DNA from: DATKXU01 sp035528905
GTDB lineage: Bacteria; Armatimonadota; UBA5829; DTJY01
Length of the DNA stretch: 31,970 bases
Direction: 5' to 3'
Assembly: GCA_035528905.1 (NCBI GenBank)
Contig: DATKXU010000015.1
Location: forward strand, 1 to 31,970
In this document: one piece after another, positions 7,220 to 17,562 of the stretch
Position numbering within the stretch: position 1 is the first letter of the stretch
Layout: every line of letters begins with the position of its first letter
Translations under genes and position numbers: made by a program
The notes under the pieces: generated by a model
The model's input: only the letters and a program-made list of their open reading frames with translations
Database searches by the model: none
Told to the model about the DNA's origin: nothing

Positions 7220-9280
7220 ATGTCAATGGGTTATCATTCATTTCCTGGCAGGGTCTGCATAGCTCTGTGCTGTCTTGCTTTCTTGGCCTGCGCTGTCGGT
7301 GCTCCGGCCAGCGCCGCCGGGGCAAAAAAGCAGGTGTTGGTGATCTCGGTTACAAAGGGGCACCACCACAGCACAATCCCTCTCGGAGAAGAGATCATCA
7401 AGGACCTGGGCGATAAGTCGGGCCTGTGGAAAACCACATACGCTCGCACGGACGAGGAGCTGCAGAGGCTGACTACGGCAGAAGCGCTCAAGAACTTCGA
7501 TCTACTTTTTTTCAACAACACGAGCGGCGATATTCCTCTCGCAGACAGGCAGGTCTTCATTGATTGGGTAAGAGCCGGCGGCAACGTCGCAGGCATCCAC
7601 GGCGCCACGGACACATTCCACGGCTGGCCGGAGTTCGTTGACATGATGGGCGGGGAGTTCATAGGACATGGCAACCAGTCGGAGGTCGAATTCCTAATCC
7701 AAGATCCAAAGCATCCTGCAACGAAGGACCTGCCGAGAAGCTTCAGTGCCGCAGAGGAGGTCTACCGGTTCGGGCGGTTCTCGAGGTACAAAGTACGCGT
7801 GCTGGTGGCGCTCGATAGGCATCCGAACACATACAAGCCGGGCTTCTATCCCGTCTCCTGGGTGCGTATGTACGGCAAGGGGCGAGTCTTCTACACCTCA
7901 ATCGGCCACCGGGAAGACCTGCTGGGGAGCGATCCGGTAAGGAAGCACATCCTGGGTGGAATGCGCTGGGCACTCGGTTTGGCGCCCGGCGAGGCAAGGC
8001 CATTGCCCTCGACCGCAGCTTTATCCAGCAACCAAGACCAGGTCTTGGTTGTCTCGGTGACGAAGGGAGCCCGCCATACCGCAATCCCGCTTGGAGAAGA
8101 GATCATCGCGAACTTGGGCTATCAGTCGGGCCTCTGGCGAACAACTTTTGCTCGCACAGACGAGGACTTACAGAGGCTCACCACCGCCGAAGCCCTTAAA
8201 CAGTTCGATGTGCTACTTTTCAACAACACGACCGGCGATCTTCCTCTGGCGGACCGGCAGGCTTTCCTCGATTGGGTAAGGGCCGGCGGCAATGTCGTAG
8301 GCATTCACGCTGCCACAGACACATTCCACACCTGGCCGGAGTACATGGACCTGATCGGCGGGGAGTTTGAGGGCCACGGCTCTCAGTTGGAGGTCGAATT
8401 CCTGGTCCAGGATCTCCAGCACCCGGCTACGAAGGATATCCCGAGCCGCTTCGAGGCCAAGGAGGAGGTCTACCTGTTCAAGAACTTCCACCCGGACCGG
8501 GTACGCCTCTTGCTGGCACTCGATAAGCATCCTACCACGTTCCTGCCGGGCTTCTATCCCATCTCCTGGGTGCGGATGTACGGCAAGGGCCGCGTGTTCT
8601 ACACTGCGTTAGGGCATCGTGAGGAGGTGGTCCTCAGCGACACCTTCCAGAAGCACATCTTGGGCGGGATACGCTGGGCACTCGGACTGGCACAGGGTGA
8701 TGCCGAGCCGTTGTCTCCGCCGCCGCCACTATCCGATGCTGACAAAGCAGAAGGATTCCGCGCGCTGCTCAACGCAAAGGACCTGACGGGCTGGCACGTA
8801 CGCGATGAGAATCGGAAGCCGTGGACTGTGCAGAACGGCATGCTGGTGATCGGCTCTGGCGGCACGGACCTCATCAGCGACGAGAAATTCCGGGACTTCA
8901 TCATCCGCTATGAGTACATGATCCCGAAAGACGGAAACAGCGGCGTCTACCTCCGGGGCAGGTATGAGATACAAGCCGTGGACGACACTGGTGGAAAGAA
9001 GAATGAGCCAACCCCGTATGGAAACGGCTCCATTTACGGGAAGATAGCCCCGAAGTACTTCGTCAGCCGTTCGCCCGGCGAGTGGCAGAGCGTCGAGGCC
9101 AAAATCGTCGAAAACCGGGTGACCGTTATCCTGAACGGGGTGAAGATATTCGAGGACCAGCCGATAGACAGCCCTACAAGGGAGCCGCTGGATGACAAAG
9201 TAGACGAGCCGGGGCCGATCAGGCTCCAGGGAGACCATAGCCCGGTGGCATATCGCAACATCAGGATCAAGCTCTTGTAA
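7220..9280 (+). CDS. exported protein with two ThuA domains and a DUF1080 domain
   Basis: This is a large exported protein of about 686 residues. A signal peptide (about 1-34) is followed by two ThuA domains (about 37-255 and 277-495), which have a class-I glutamine-amidotransferase-like fold, and a DUF1080 domain (about 505-686). The ThuA copies are close relatives: both contain RTDE(E/D)LQRLTTAEALK, WVRAGGNV, ATDTFH and WVRMYGKGRVFYT. The DUF1080 part has AEGFRALLNAKDLTGWHV and ends VAYRNIRIKLL. ATG at 7220 is supported by GGGGG five bases upstream; a TTG at 7208 in the same frame would itself overlap that site. ThuA proteins are implicated in trehalose and related disaccharide use, so one polypeptide may join binding or isomerisation of 3-keto sugars to their cleavage. 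Confidence 0.88.
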   Translation: MSMGYHSFPGRVCIALCCLAFLACAVGAPASAAGAKKQVLVISVTKGHHHSTIPLGEEIIKDLGDKSGLWKTTYARTDEELQRLTTAEALKNFDLLFFNNTSGDIPLADRQVFIDWVRAGGNVAGIHGATDTFHGWPEFVDMMGGEFIGHGNQSEVEFLIQDPKHPATKDLPRSFSAAEEVYRFGRFSRYKVRVLVALDRHPNTYKPGFYPVSWVRMYGKGRVFYTSIGHREDLLGSDPVRKHILGGMRWALGLAPGEARPLPSTAALSSNQDQVLVVSVTKGARHTAIPLGEEIIANLGYQSGLWRTTFARTDEDLQRLTTAEALKQFDVLLFNNTTGDLPLADRQAFLDWVRAGGNVVGIHAATDTFHTWPEYMDLIGGEFEGHGSQLEVEFLVQDLQHPATKDIPSRFEAKEEVYLFKNFHPDRVRLLLALDKHPTTFLPGFYPISWVRMYGKGRVFYTALGHREEVVLSDTFQKHILGGIRWALGLAQGDAEPLSPPPPLSDADKAEGFRALLNAKDLTGWHVRDENRKPWTVQNGMLVIGSGGTDLISDEKFRDFIIRYEYMIPKDGNSGVYLRGRYEIQAVDDTGGKKNEPTPYGNGSIYGKIAPKYFVSRSPGEWQSVEAKIVENRVTVILNGVKIFEDQPIDSPTREPLDDKVDEPGPIRLQGDHSPVAYRNIRIKLL

Positions 9281-9292
9281 CGACTATCGGGT

Positions 9293-9320
9293 GTAGGGGC
9301 GGGGCATGCCTCGCCCCTAC
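9293..9320. repeat. 28-bp palindrome (GTAGGGGCG ... CGCCCCTAC)
   Basis: GTAGGGGCG at 9293-9301 pairs with CGCCCCTAC at 9312-9320 around a GGCATGCC core, so the whole element is palindromic except for one G-T pair. No T-run follows, so it resembles a dispersed palindromic repeat more than a terminator. Confidence 0.75.
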
Positions 9321-9346
9321 CCAGATTTCGACCAGAGGAGTAAAGC

Positions 9347-10636
9347 ATGTCTAACGTAATCATTGACCGTCGTGATTTTCTGAAAGGCGCTGTGGCGACC
9401 GCGGCGCTGCTTGTTACTGCGGACGAACTGCTGGCGGCTGAGGCGACCGCTGAGGCGGCTATCCCAGGCCCGCCGGTGAAATTCGGAGTAGTAGGCGTCG
9501 GAGAGTGGGCAAGGAAGAGTATACTTCCCACGCTGGCCAGGCTGCCGTCCGCGCAGATCACAGCCATCTGCGACACCTACGAGCCTTGCCTGAACAGGGC
9601 CAAGGAGATAGCCCCATCCGCGACGACGTTCTCCGATTACCGCAAACTGCTGGAATCGCCGGACGTCGAGGCCGTGGTGGTAGCCACGCCATCCCACCTG
9701 CACAAGGACATCGCCCTCGCTGCTATCCAGGCCGGGAAGCACTTGTACTGCGAGGCGCCGCTTGCGACAACCATCGAGGATGCCAAAACCATAGCCCTTG
9801 CCGGGCAGGGGTCGAAGCAGGTCTTTCAGGCAGGCCTCCAGGGGCGCTCGAACGCCATGTACAGGCAGGGGTTGAAGTCTATGAAAGCCGGAGAACTGGG
9901 CGATATCGCGCAGGTCTATACGCAGGCAAACAACAGGGACAGCCTGCGGCGGGTGGCGCCCACGCCGGAACGCGAGCAGGAGTTGAACTGGAGAGTGTCG
10001 AGAGCAACCTCCCCGGGGCTGCTCGGCGAAATCGGGATTCACAACCTCGACCTGGTTAGCTGGTACCTGGACGGGCTGCCGACGGCGGCGATCGGCTCCG
10101 GGGCGATCACGGGCTGGAAAGACGGCCGGGATGTGCCGGATACCGTGCAGTGCATCTTCGAGTATCCGAACAACATCAGGGCGGTTTTTCTCTCGACTGT
10201 CGCGAACTCGTTCGGCGGCAGCTACACGGCCGTCCAGGGCAGCAAGTGCAGTCTGGTGATGCGGGAAAAGCGGGGTTGGATCACAAGAGAAACGGATTCC
10301 AAAGAAGATCCTGGCTGGTTGGGTTACGCGAAACATGAGGACTGCTTTGGCGAGACCGGCTACTGCATAATAGCGGGTTCCACGGCACTCCTCAAGGCGG
10401 GCAAGGAACCCTCCAAGGAGGGTTCGCTCGAGCCTGAGCATGAAGCTATATACCTGGCGCTGGAGAACTTCATCTGCAATATCAAGCAAGCGCCCAGGTC
10501 CGGGGAAGACGAAGTCCCGAAGATTCCAGGTCCCCTCGAAGGCTACCAGGCCGCGGTAGTGGCGCTGAAAGCCAACGAAGCGGTGCTGTCTGGATCGAAG
10601 GTAGCCTACCAGAGCGCATGGTTCGATCTAAAATAG
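9347..10636 (+). CDS. Gfo/Idh/MocA oxidoreductase with Tat-like signal; family lysine replaced
   Basis: The product has 429 residues. The N-terminus DRRDFLKGAVATAALLVTA is a Tat-like signal, and the Rossmann fingerprint is VKFGVVGVGEWARKS near residue 44. The usual E-K-P motif reads CEAPLATT (Glu136-Ala137-Pro138), so the conserved lysine that contacts cofactor and substrate is alanine. The rest of the fold appears complete (GEIGIHNLDLVSWYLDG in the C-terminal domain). The start has AGAGGAG upstream. It follows the ThuA-DUF1080 gene by 66 bases and precedes a second oxidoreductase by 18. It may be a non-catalytic partner, or an enzyme using another residue. Confidence 0.87.
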   Translation: MSNVIIDRRDFLKGAVATAALLVTADELLAAEATAEAAIPGPPVKFGVVGVGEWARKSILPTLARLPSAQITAICDTYEPCLNRAKEIAPSATTFSDYRKLLESPDVEAVVVATPSHLHKDIALAAIQAGKHLYCEAPLATTIEDAKTIALAGQGSKQVFQAGLQGRSNAMYRQGLKSMKAGELGDIAQVYTQANNRDSLRRVAPTPEREQELNWRVSRATSPGLLGEIGIHNLDLVSWYLDGLPTAAIGSGAITGWKDGRDVPDTVQCIFEYPNNIRAVFLSTVANSFGGSYTAVQGSKCSLVMREKRGWITRETDSKEDPGWLGYAKHEDCFGETGYCIIAGSTALLKAGKEPSKEGSLEPEHEAIYLALENFICNIKQAPRSGEDEVPKIPGPLEGYQAAVVALKANEAVLSGSKVAYQSAWFDLK

Positions 10637-10654
10637 GCATAAGGAGCGCATCGT

Positions 10655-11950
10655 ATGGAAGACAAGCAATACAGGAAAGGCTTATCCCGGCGTGAGTTCA
10701 TCAAAGGAGCCGGGGCGACCGCCGCAGGAGTAGTGGCCGGATCGTTGATCGGGCGCGCCGCAGATGCGGCTCTCGCATCCCCTAACGTAATCGGGGCGAA
10801 CGACCGGATCAACATCGGCATTATCGGCGTCGGCGGCATGGGAGGCAATCACCTCCGTGTGCTCCAAGGCCTGGCGCAGGAGCAGAATATCAAGATAGTG
10901 GCGGTGTGCGACGTGTGGGAAAAGCGCAGAGAGATTGCAAGGAAGGCTCTGCGCCTACCCCATTCCTGGAGTTACGCCGACTATCGCAAGCTGCTCGAGC
11001 GGAGCGACATTGACGAAGTGGTCATCGCGACGCCCGACCACTGGCACGGCCCGATTTCGGTGGATGCGATGCAGGCGGGCAAGCACGTTTACGTCGAAAA
11101 GCCGATGACCAGGCACTTCGACGAAGCTCTCAGCGTGCTCGACACGTCAAAGCGTACAAATCGCCTCGTTCAAGTTGGCTCCCAAGTCTGCAGTCTCCAG
11201 AAGTGGCACAAGGCCGGCCAGCTCGTCAAGGCCGGAGCTATTGGGACAGTCATCTGGGCGCAGGGCGGCTATTGCCGGAACAACCCCGAGGGCGAGTGGA
11301 ACTACAAGATAGAGTCCGGCCTGACCGAGCAAACGTGCGATTGGAATGCCTGGCTGGGCTCCGCCCCGAAGCGGCCGTTCAGCCCGGAGCGCTATTTCCG
11401 ATGGCGGAAGTACTGGGACTACGGAACGGGCATTATCGGCGACCTTTGGCCGCACCGCCTTCATCCGCTGATGATAGCGACGGGGATCGAGGATTATCCG
11501 AAGCGCGCCTCGTGCGTCGGGAGCATACCGTGTAATACCGATGAAGGACACGGCGAGCCGAGAGACGTCGCCGAGGCAACACTGCTCCAGGCGGAGTTCC
11601 CGAACGGCGCAATGGTTTTCTTGGCCGGCAGCACCGTAAACGAGCTGGGACCCGAGCATCTCGTCCGGGGTCAGAAGGGTAACATGTTCCTCGAAGGCAG
11701 CGAGGTACAGATTAGGCCTGAGCGCGCGTTCTCCGATGAAGTCGAGCGTTTGGACGAGCCGGTCCCGGAGCCCGATAGCGATCAGAACGAGCATCACAGG
11801 AACTTCTTCTCCTGCATCAGGAACGGCGGCACGCCGAACTGCCCGGTCGAGCTGGGAACCCAGGTTATGGCAATCGTCGCCATGGCGGAGGAATCGTACC
11901 GCAAGAGCAAAATGGCCCAGTACGACCCTGTCAAGAGGAGGATCTTCTGA
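10655..11950 (+). CDS. Tat-exported Gfo/Idh/MocA family oxidoreductase
   Basis: This 431-residue protein has the Tat signal LSRREFIKGAGATAAGVVAG (about residues 10-29), a Rossmann motif INIGIIGVGGMGGNH and the intact lysine motif GKHVYVEKPMTRH. The C-terminal domain includes the ERYFRWRKYWDYGTGIIGDLWPH segment typical of exported bacterial members. It starts 18 bases after the preceding oxidoreductase, with AAGGAG upstream, so the pair is probably co-translated. This copy keeps the lysine that its neighbour lacks, which would suit a catalytic/non-catalytic pair; that is inference. Confidence 0.88.
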   Translation: MEDKQYRKGLSRREFIKGAGATAAGVVAGSLIGRAADAALASPNVIGANDRINIGIIGVGGMGGNHLRVLQGLAQEQNIKIVAVCDVWEKRREIARKALRLPHSWSYADYRKLLERSDIDEVVIATPDHWHGPISVDAMQAGKHVYVEKPMTRHFDEALSVLDTSKRTNRLVQVGSQVCSLQKWHKAGQLVKAGAIGTVIWAQGGYCRNNPEGEWNYKIESGLTEQTCDWNAWLGSAPKRPFSPERYFRWRKYWDYGTGIIGDLWPHRLHPLMIATGIEDYPKRASCVGSIPCNTDEGHGEPRDVAEATLLQAEFPNGAMVFLAGSTVNELGPEHLVRGQKGNMFLEGSEVQIRPERAFSDEVERLDEPVPEPDSDQNEHHRNFFSCIRNGGTPNCPVELGTQVMAIVAMAEESYRKSKMAQYDPVKRRIF

Positions 11951-11989
11951 GACGGCAGACCTTAGGCCCTAGACGATAGACTGCTTGAT

Positions 11990-12049
11990 GGGTAGGGATT
12001 TCCGAATGCCTACCCAAACCCTGGGGTGGCGATCCGGAAATCGCCACCC
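11990..12049. repeat. pair of oppositely oriented 26-bp palindromic units (REPIN-like)
   Basis: Unit 1 (11990-12015) pairs GGGTAGG with CCTACCC around ATTTCCGAAT. Unit 2 (12024-12049) pairs GGGTGGCGAT with ATCGCCACCC; read on the minus strand it also has GATTTCCGGAT at its centre. The units are therefore diverged copies in opposite orientation eight bases apart, the arrangement of paired REP elements. It may also help end transcription after the oxidoreductase gene. Confidence 0.75.
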
Positions 12050-12117
12050 ATCGGTCTGACGTCTCTTTTCCGCCATCTCCAGTGGTGCCCTGAATTTGCA
12101 ATTTGCAATCCAAAGCA

Positions 12118-13047
12118 ATGACTAATCCTACACCCGTCATCCTCTCGCTCGATGCTATGGCTACCCGTTTCGAGCTTATGCTCTACGGCGATGACCCGAT
12201 TCGCCTTCGGGCCGCAGGTGAGGAAGCTCTTGCTGAGGTCGAGAGGCTGGAAACCCAACTGAGTCTTTACCGCCCCGAGAGCGAGCTGACCTGGATCAAC
12301 TCGCGCGGCAGCCGGGGACCGGTCAAGGTCGAGCCTCGCCTGTTCCGTTTGCTTCAACGCTGTGCGGACATCACAGCGCGCACGGATGGAACATTTGACG
12401 TCACGATCACGCCTCTGATACGCGCCTGGGGATTCGCGGGCGGCCCCGGCGAAGTCCCACAGCCCGAACAGCTCGACGCCGCACGGCGCGTTGTCGGGAT
12501 GCGCCATGTCCAGTTGAATGCGGAAGACTTCACCATTCGATTCGACCAGCCCGGCATCGAGCTCGACCTGGGAGGAGTTGGGAAGGGCTACGCGATAGAA
12601 TGCGCGGCCAATCTCCTGCGCGAGAACGGCATCACCAGCGCCTTCCTCCACGGCGGCACGAGCACGGCTAGCGCAATCGGCACACCCCCAAATCAGCCTG
12701 CCTGGCGCGTGGCGATCCGCCGCCCAACCGAGGATGACAATCCCCTCGAAGTAGTCGGCCTCCGGGACAGCTCCCTGTCCGTGTCGGCGGTCCAAGGCAA
12801 GCTGTTCTCCGACGGAATCAAGGAATACGGACACGTCATAGACCCAAGAACCGGCATGCCCGTCGAGGGCGCCCTTGCCGCCGCCGCGATCGGCCCATCC
12901 CCCACGGACTGCGATGCCCTCTCCACGGCGCTCCTGGTCCTCGGCGAGCCAGGACTTCCGATGCTGGCGGAGCGGTTTCCAGGCTACTCGGGCGTCGTGG
13001 CAGTGCAAGAACCGGATGGAACCGTACAAGCAGTGAAAAGCCCATAG
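12118..13047 (+). CDS. apbE: ApbE-family FAD:protein FMN transferase
   Basis: ApbE enzymes attach FMN from FAD to a Ser/Thr of target proteins of redox systems such as Rnf, Nqr and flavocytochromes. The product (about 310 residues) has LDAMATRFELMLYG at the N-terminus, TDGTFDVTITPLIRAWGF, the DLGGVGKGYAIE motif and the late SPTDCDALSTALLVLG motif with the metal-site Asp. No signal peptide or lipobox is seen, although many family members are exported, so it may act in the cytoplasm or have a missed N-terminus. ATG at 12118 is chosen over the in-frame TTG at 12103, which lies in the AATTTGCAATTTGCAA repeat. No flavinylated partner is visible nearby. Confidence 0.9.
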   Translation: MTNPTPVILSLDAMATRFELMLYGDDPIRLRAAGEEALAEVERLETQLSLYRPESELTWINSRGSRGPVKVEPRLFRLLQRCADITARTDGTFDVTITPLIRAWGFAGGPGEVPQPEQLDAARRVVGMRHVQLNAEDFTIRFDQPGIELDLGGVGKGYAIECAANLLRENGITSAFLHGGTSTASAIGTPPNQPAWRVAIRRPTEDDNPLEVVGLRDSSLSVSAVQGKLFSDGIKEYGHVIDPRTGMPVEGALAAAAIGPSPTDCDALSTALLVLGEPGLPMLAERFPGYSGVVAVQEPDGTVQAVKSP

Positions 13048-13055
13048 GGTTATTG

Positions 13056-13158
13056 CCCTCACCCGCTACCCCTCTCCCAAATTTGGGAGAGGGGTTCAGC
13101 CTTGTGCGCAACCTACTCTCCCTTCCCCCAGAATTGGGAGAAGGGCTGGGGATGAGGG
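13056..13158. repeat. nested palindromic intergenic element
   Basis: The element opens with CCCTCACCC and closes with GGGGATGAGGG. It contains a perfect 26-bp palindrome at 13069-13094 (CCCCTCTCCCAAA and its complement) and a second hairpin pairing CCCTTCCCCCA with TGGGAGAAGGG. It resembles the C/G-rich dispersed palindromes found between genes in many bacteria. It follows apbE directly and could serve as a terminator, though there is no T-run. Confidence 0.75.
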
Positions 13159-13234
13159 CCAGCATAACACCGGCGGCTTGGGAAAACGGCTTTGCCCGGC
13201 GCCCATTTGGTACACCAGCCATGCCAGCATCGGG

Positions 13235-13240
13235 TATAAT
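13235..13240 (+). promoter_or_regulatory. -10 element TATAAT ahead of the CvpA-CAP gene
   Basis: TATAAT preceded by CGGG lies 38 bases before the GTG start. No good -35 hexamer is found at 16-18 bases. Confidence 0.4.
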
Positions 13241-13272
13241 AGCGGCTGCGATGGGCTGAAGGAGATACCGAG

Positions 13273-14226
13273 GTGAACTGGCTCGACCTGGCCGTACTGC
13301 TTGTACTCGCATATTTCGTCTACACAGGGCTGAGGCATGGATTCCTGGTGGGCCTGCTGGAGCTCGTCGGCATTGTCGTCTCGATCGGCGTTCCGTTTCT
13401 CTCATACATACCCGGAGGCCGCGTACTGGGGAGGCTTGGAGTGTCTCAGGCGTACTCCGGCGCGCTCGCCTTCCTGATCATCTGGTTCGTCACGCTTAAT
13501 GTATACTTCCTCGCAGCGCGGCGGCTCTACCGCCGAATCCCCAGGGGCATCCGCCTGTCCCGAGCGAACAAGGCTCTGGGCATCCTTCCAGCACTGGCCA
13601 GGGGTGTGATCCTGGTTGCCATCGTACTGGCCATCTTAGCCGCCCTGCCGACTCCTCTCGCGACCCAGGAAGCGCTCGAAGTATCCGCCCTTGCTCCTCC
13701 ACTGCTCGACGCGGCTACCATAGCCACTTCCTACGCTGCGGACATCTTCGGCGAGGCGATCCAGACCGCCCTCGGATTCCTGACCATCGAGCCGGAAGCT
13801 AAGGAAAGCGTGGACCTCCGATTCCGCGTGCGGTACCCCAAGATTGACCCGCGCTCGGAGCAGGAGATGCTCCGGCTGATGAACAGGGAGCGTATGCAGA
13901 GGGGACTTCGCCCGCTGGTCATGAACGAAACACTGCGCAAGGCCGCGCGAGATCACTCGATGGATATGTTCCGGCGCGGATACTTCGCGCACGTGGACCT
14001 CGATGGGCGCACACCGTTTCAGAGGATTAGGCGAAGCGGAATTCGCTTCACCACTGCCGGCGAGAACCTGGCTCTCGCTCCGACGGTCCACATCGCCCAT
14101 CACGGCTTGATGAGAAGCCCCGGCCACAGGGAGAACATACTGAGACCCGAGTTCCGGCGGGTCGGAATCGGCGCGGCCCGCGGAGGCAGGTACGGGATAA
14201 TGTTCACCCAGGACTTCGCTGACTGA
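13273..14226 (+). CDS. membrane-anchored CvpA-CAP (SCP/PR1) fusion protein
   Basis: The product has 317 residues. The first 130 or so form a CvpA-like membrane domain (NWLDLAVLLVLAYFVYTGLR, then three more hydrophobic segments near 30-50, 62-82 and 107-128). The C-terminal 120 residues are a CAP/SCP domain: LMNRERMQRGLRPLVMNETL, HSMDMFRRGYFAHVDLDG, the GENLA motif, SPGHRENIL and the end GIMFTQDFAD. The His and Glu residues of the CAP cavity are present. GTG at 13273 has AAGGAG eight bases upstream. CvpA proteins support colicin V export and envelope integrity, and bacterial CAP domains are extracytoplasmic, so the CAP part probably faces outward. Its activity is unknown. Confidence 0.87.
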   Translation: MNWLDLAVLLVLAYFVYTGLRHGFLVGLLELVGIVVSIGVPFLSYIPGGRVLGRLGVSQAYSGALAFLIIWFVTLNVYFLAARRLYRRIPRGIRLSRANKALGILPALARGVILVAIVLAILAALPTPLATQEALEVSALAPPLLDAATIATSYAADIFGEAIQTALGFLTIEPEAKESVDLRFRVRYPKIDPRSEQEMLRLMNRERMQRGLRPLVMNETLRKAARDHSMDMFRRGYFAHVDLDGRTPFQRIRRSGIRFTTAGENLALAPTVHIAHHGLMRSPGHRENILRPEFRRVGIGAARGGRYGIMFTQDFAD

Positions 14227-14251
14227 GCGCCGCCCCTCTGAGCGCATGCCT

Positions 14252-14280
14252 TTGACAATCCGGCTTCGCCGTGGTAACAT
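14252..14280 (+). promoter_or_regulatory. strong sigma70-type promoter upstream of secA
   Basis: A perfect TTGACA (14252-14257), a 17-base spacer and TAACAT (14275-14280) predict transcription from about 14287. That leaves a leader of more than 200 bases before secA. Confidence 0.75.
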
Positions 14281-14327
14281 TATGTGCGTGTAAAGACGTA
14301 TTAAGCATCGGATACTGCGATTTTCCC

Positions 14328-14391
14328 GTGGCAGGTGAGACTTTAACAATGGCCCCAGACGCATGGGGAACAACGGTGAGTCGCCTGCCAC
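14328..14391 (+). ncRNA. compact folded leader RNA upstream of secA, class unknown
   Basis: GTGGCAGGTGA at 14328-14338 pairs with TCGCCTGCCAC at 14381-14391. ACT at 14340-14342 can extend the stem by pairing with AGT at 14379-14381, leaving a small bulge. Inside is a second hairpin, CCCCA (14353-14357) with TGGGG (14364-14368). A- and G-rich single-stranded segments (TTAACAATGG, AACAACGG) link the two helices. It lies about 40 bases after the predicted transcription start. The nested helices with purine-rich joints look like a cis-regulatory RNA. I could not match it to a riboswitch class. Confidence 0.5.
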
Positions 14392-14413
14392 TTGTTGCTG
14401 TCATGGCTGGAGA

Positions 14414-14466
14414 GTTCCAAGTTTCAGGTTTCAAGTTCACACACAAGTCAACCTGAAACTTGGAAC
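14414..14466. repeat. 17-bp inverted repeat of the TTCCAAGTTTCAGG family
   Basis: GTTCCAAGTTTCAGGTT (14414-14430) and its exact complement (14450-14466) flank a 19-base loop. The words are the same as in the tandem units at 2546-2587. In a secA transcript it would form a long hairpin 36 bases before the start codon. Confidence 0.85.
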
Positions 14467-14502
14467 TTGAGACCTCAGCCCAGTGATGGCGAGGTGTGAC
14501 TT

Positions 14503-17445
<2,943 letters not shown>

Positions 17446-17452
17446 ATGTTTC

Positions 17453-17482
17453 GTTGAGAGTTGAGTGTTGAGAGTTGAGAGA
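17453..17482. repeat. GTTGAGAGTTGAGTG tandem words
   Basis: Four imperfect copies of GTTGAGAG/GTTGAGTG lie directly after secA. The complementary words (CACTCAACACTCAACA) occur at 18157-18172, so the stalk-domain gene is flanked by the same repeat family in inverted orientation. Confidence 0.75.
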
Positions 17483-17562
17483 AAAGGAAGGCTGCCATTC
17501 CACAACATCACTCGACTGGATTATGCCAGCGAGGAAGCTTCGGTAGGGGAGACACGGCTATC

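Noticed and set aside
9317..10489. Minus-strand frame of 390 codons
   Set aside because: Antisense to a clear Gfo/Idh/MocA gene, low-complexity Arg/Pro-rich translation, no ribosome site or domain.
12010..13062. Minus-strand frame of 350 codons
   Set aside because: Antisense to apbE, whose motifs are all intact on the plus strand.
13056..13158. Standard Rho-independent terminator after apbE
   Set aside because: The palindromes are long and nested and no T-run follows; it fits a dispersed repeat better, though some termination is possible.
14328..14391. Cobalamin, M-box or SRP-type RNA identity for the secA leader
   Set aside because: Short pieces look alike (GGGGAAC...CGGTGAGTC for cobalamin; AGACGC...TGGGG...AACA for M-box), but the element is only about 64 bases and lacks the remaining conserved helices of each class.
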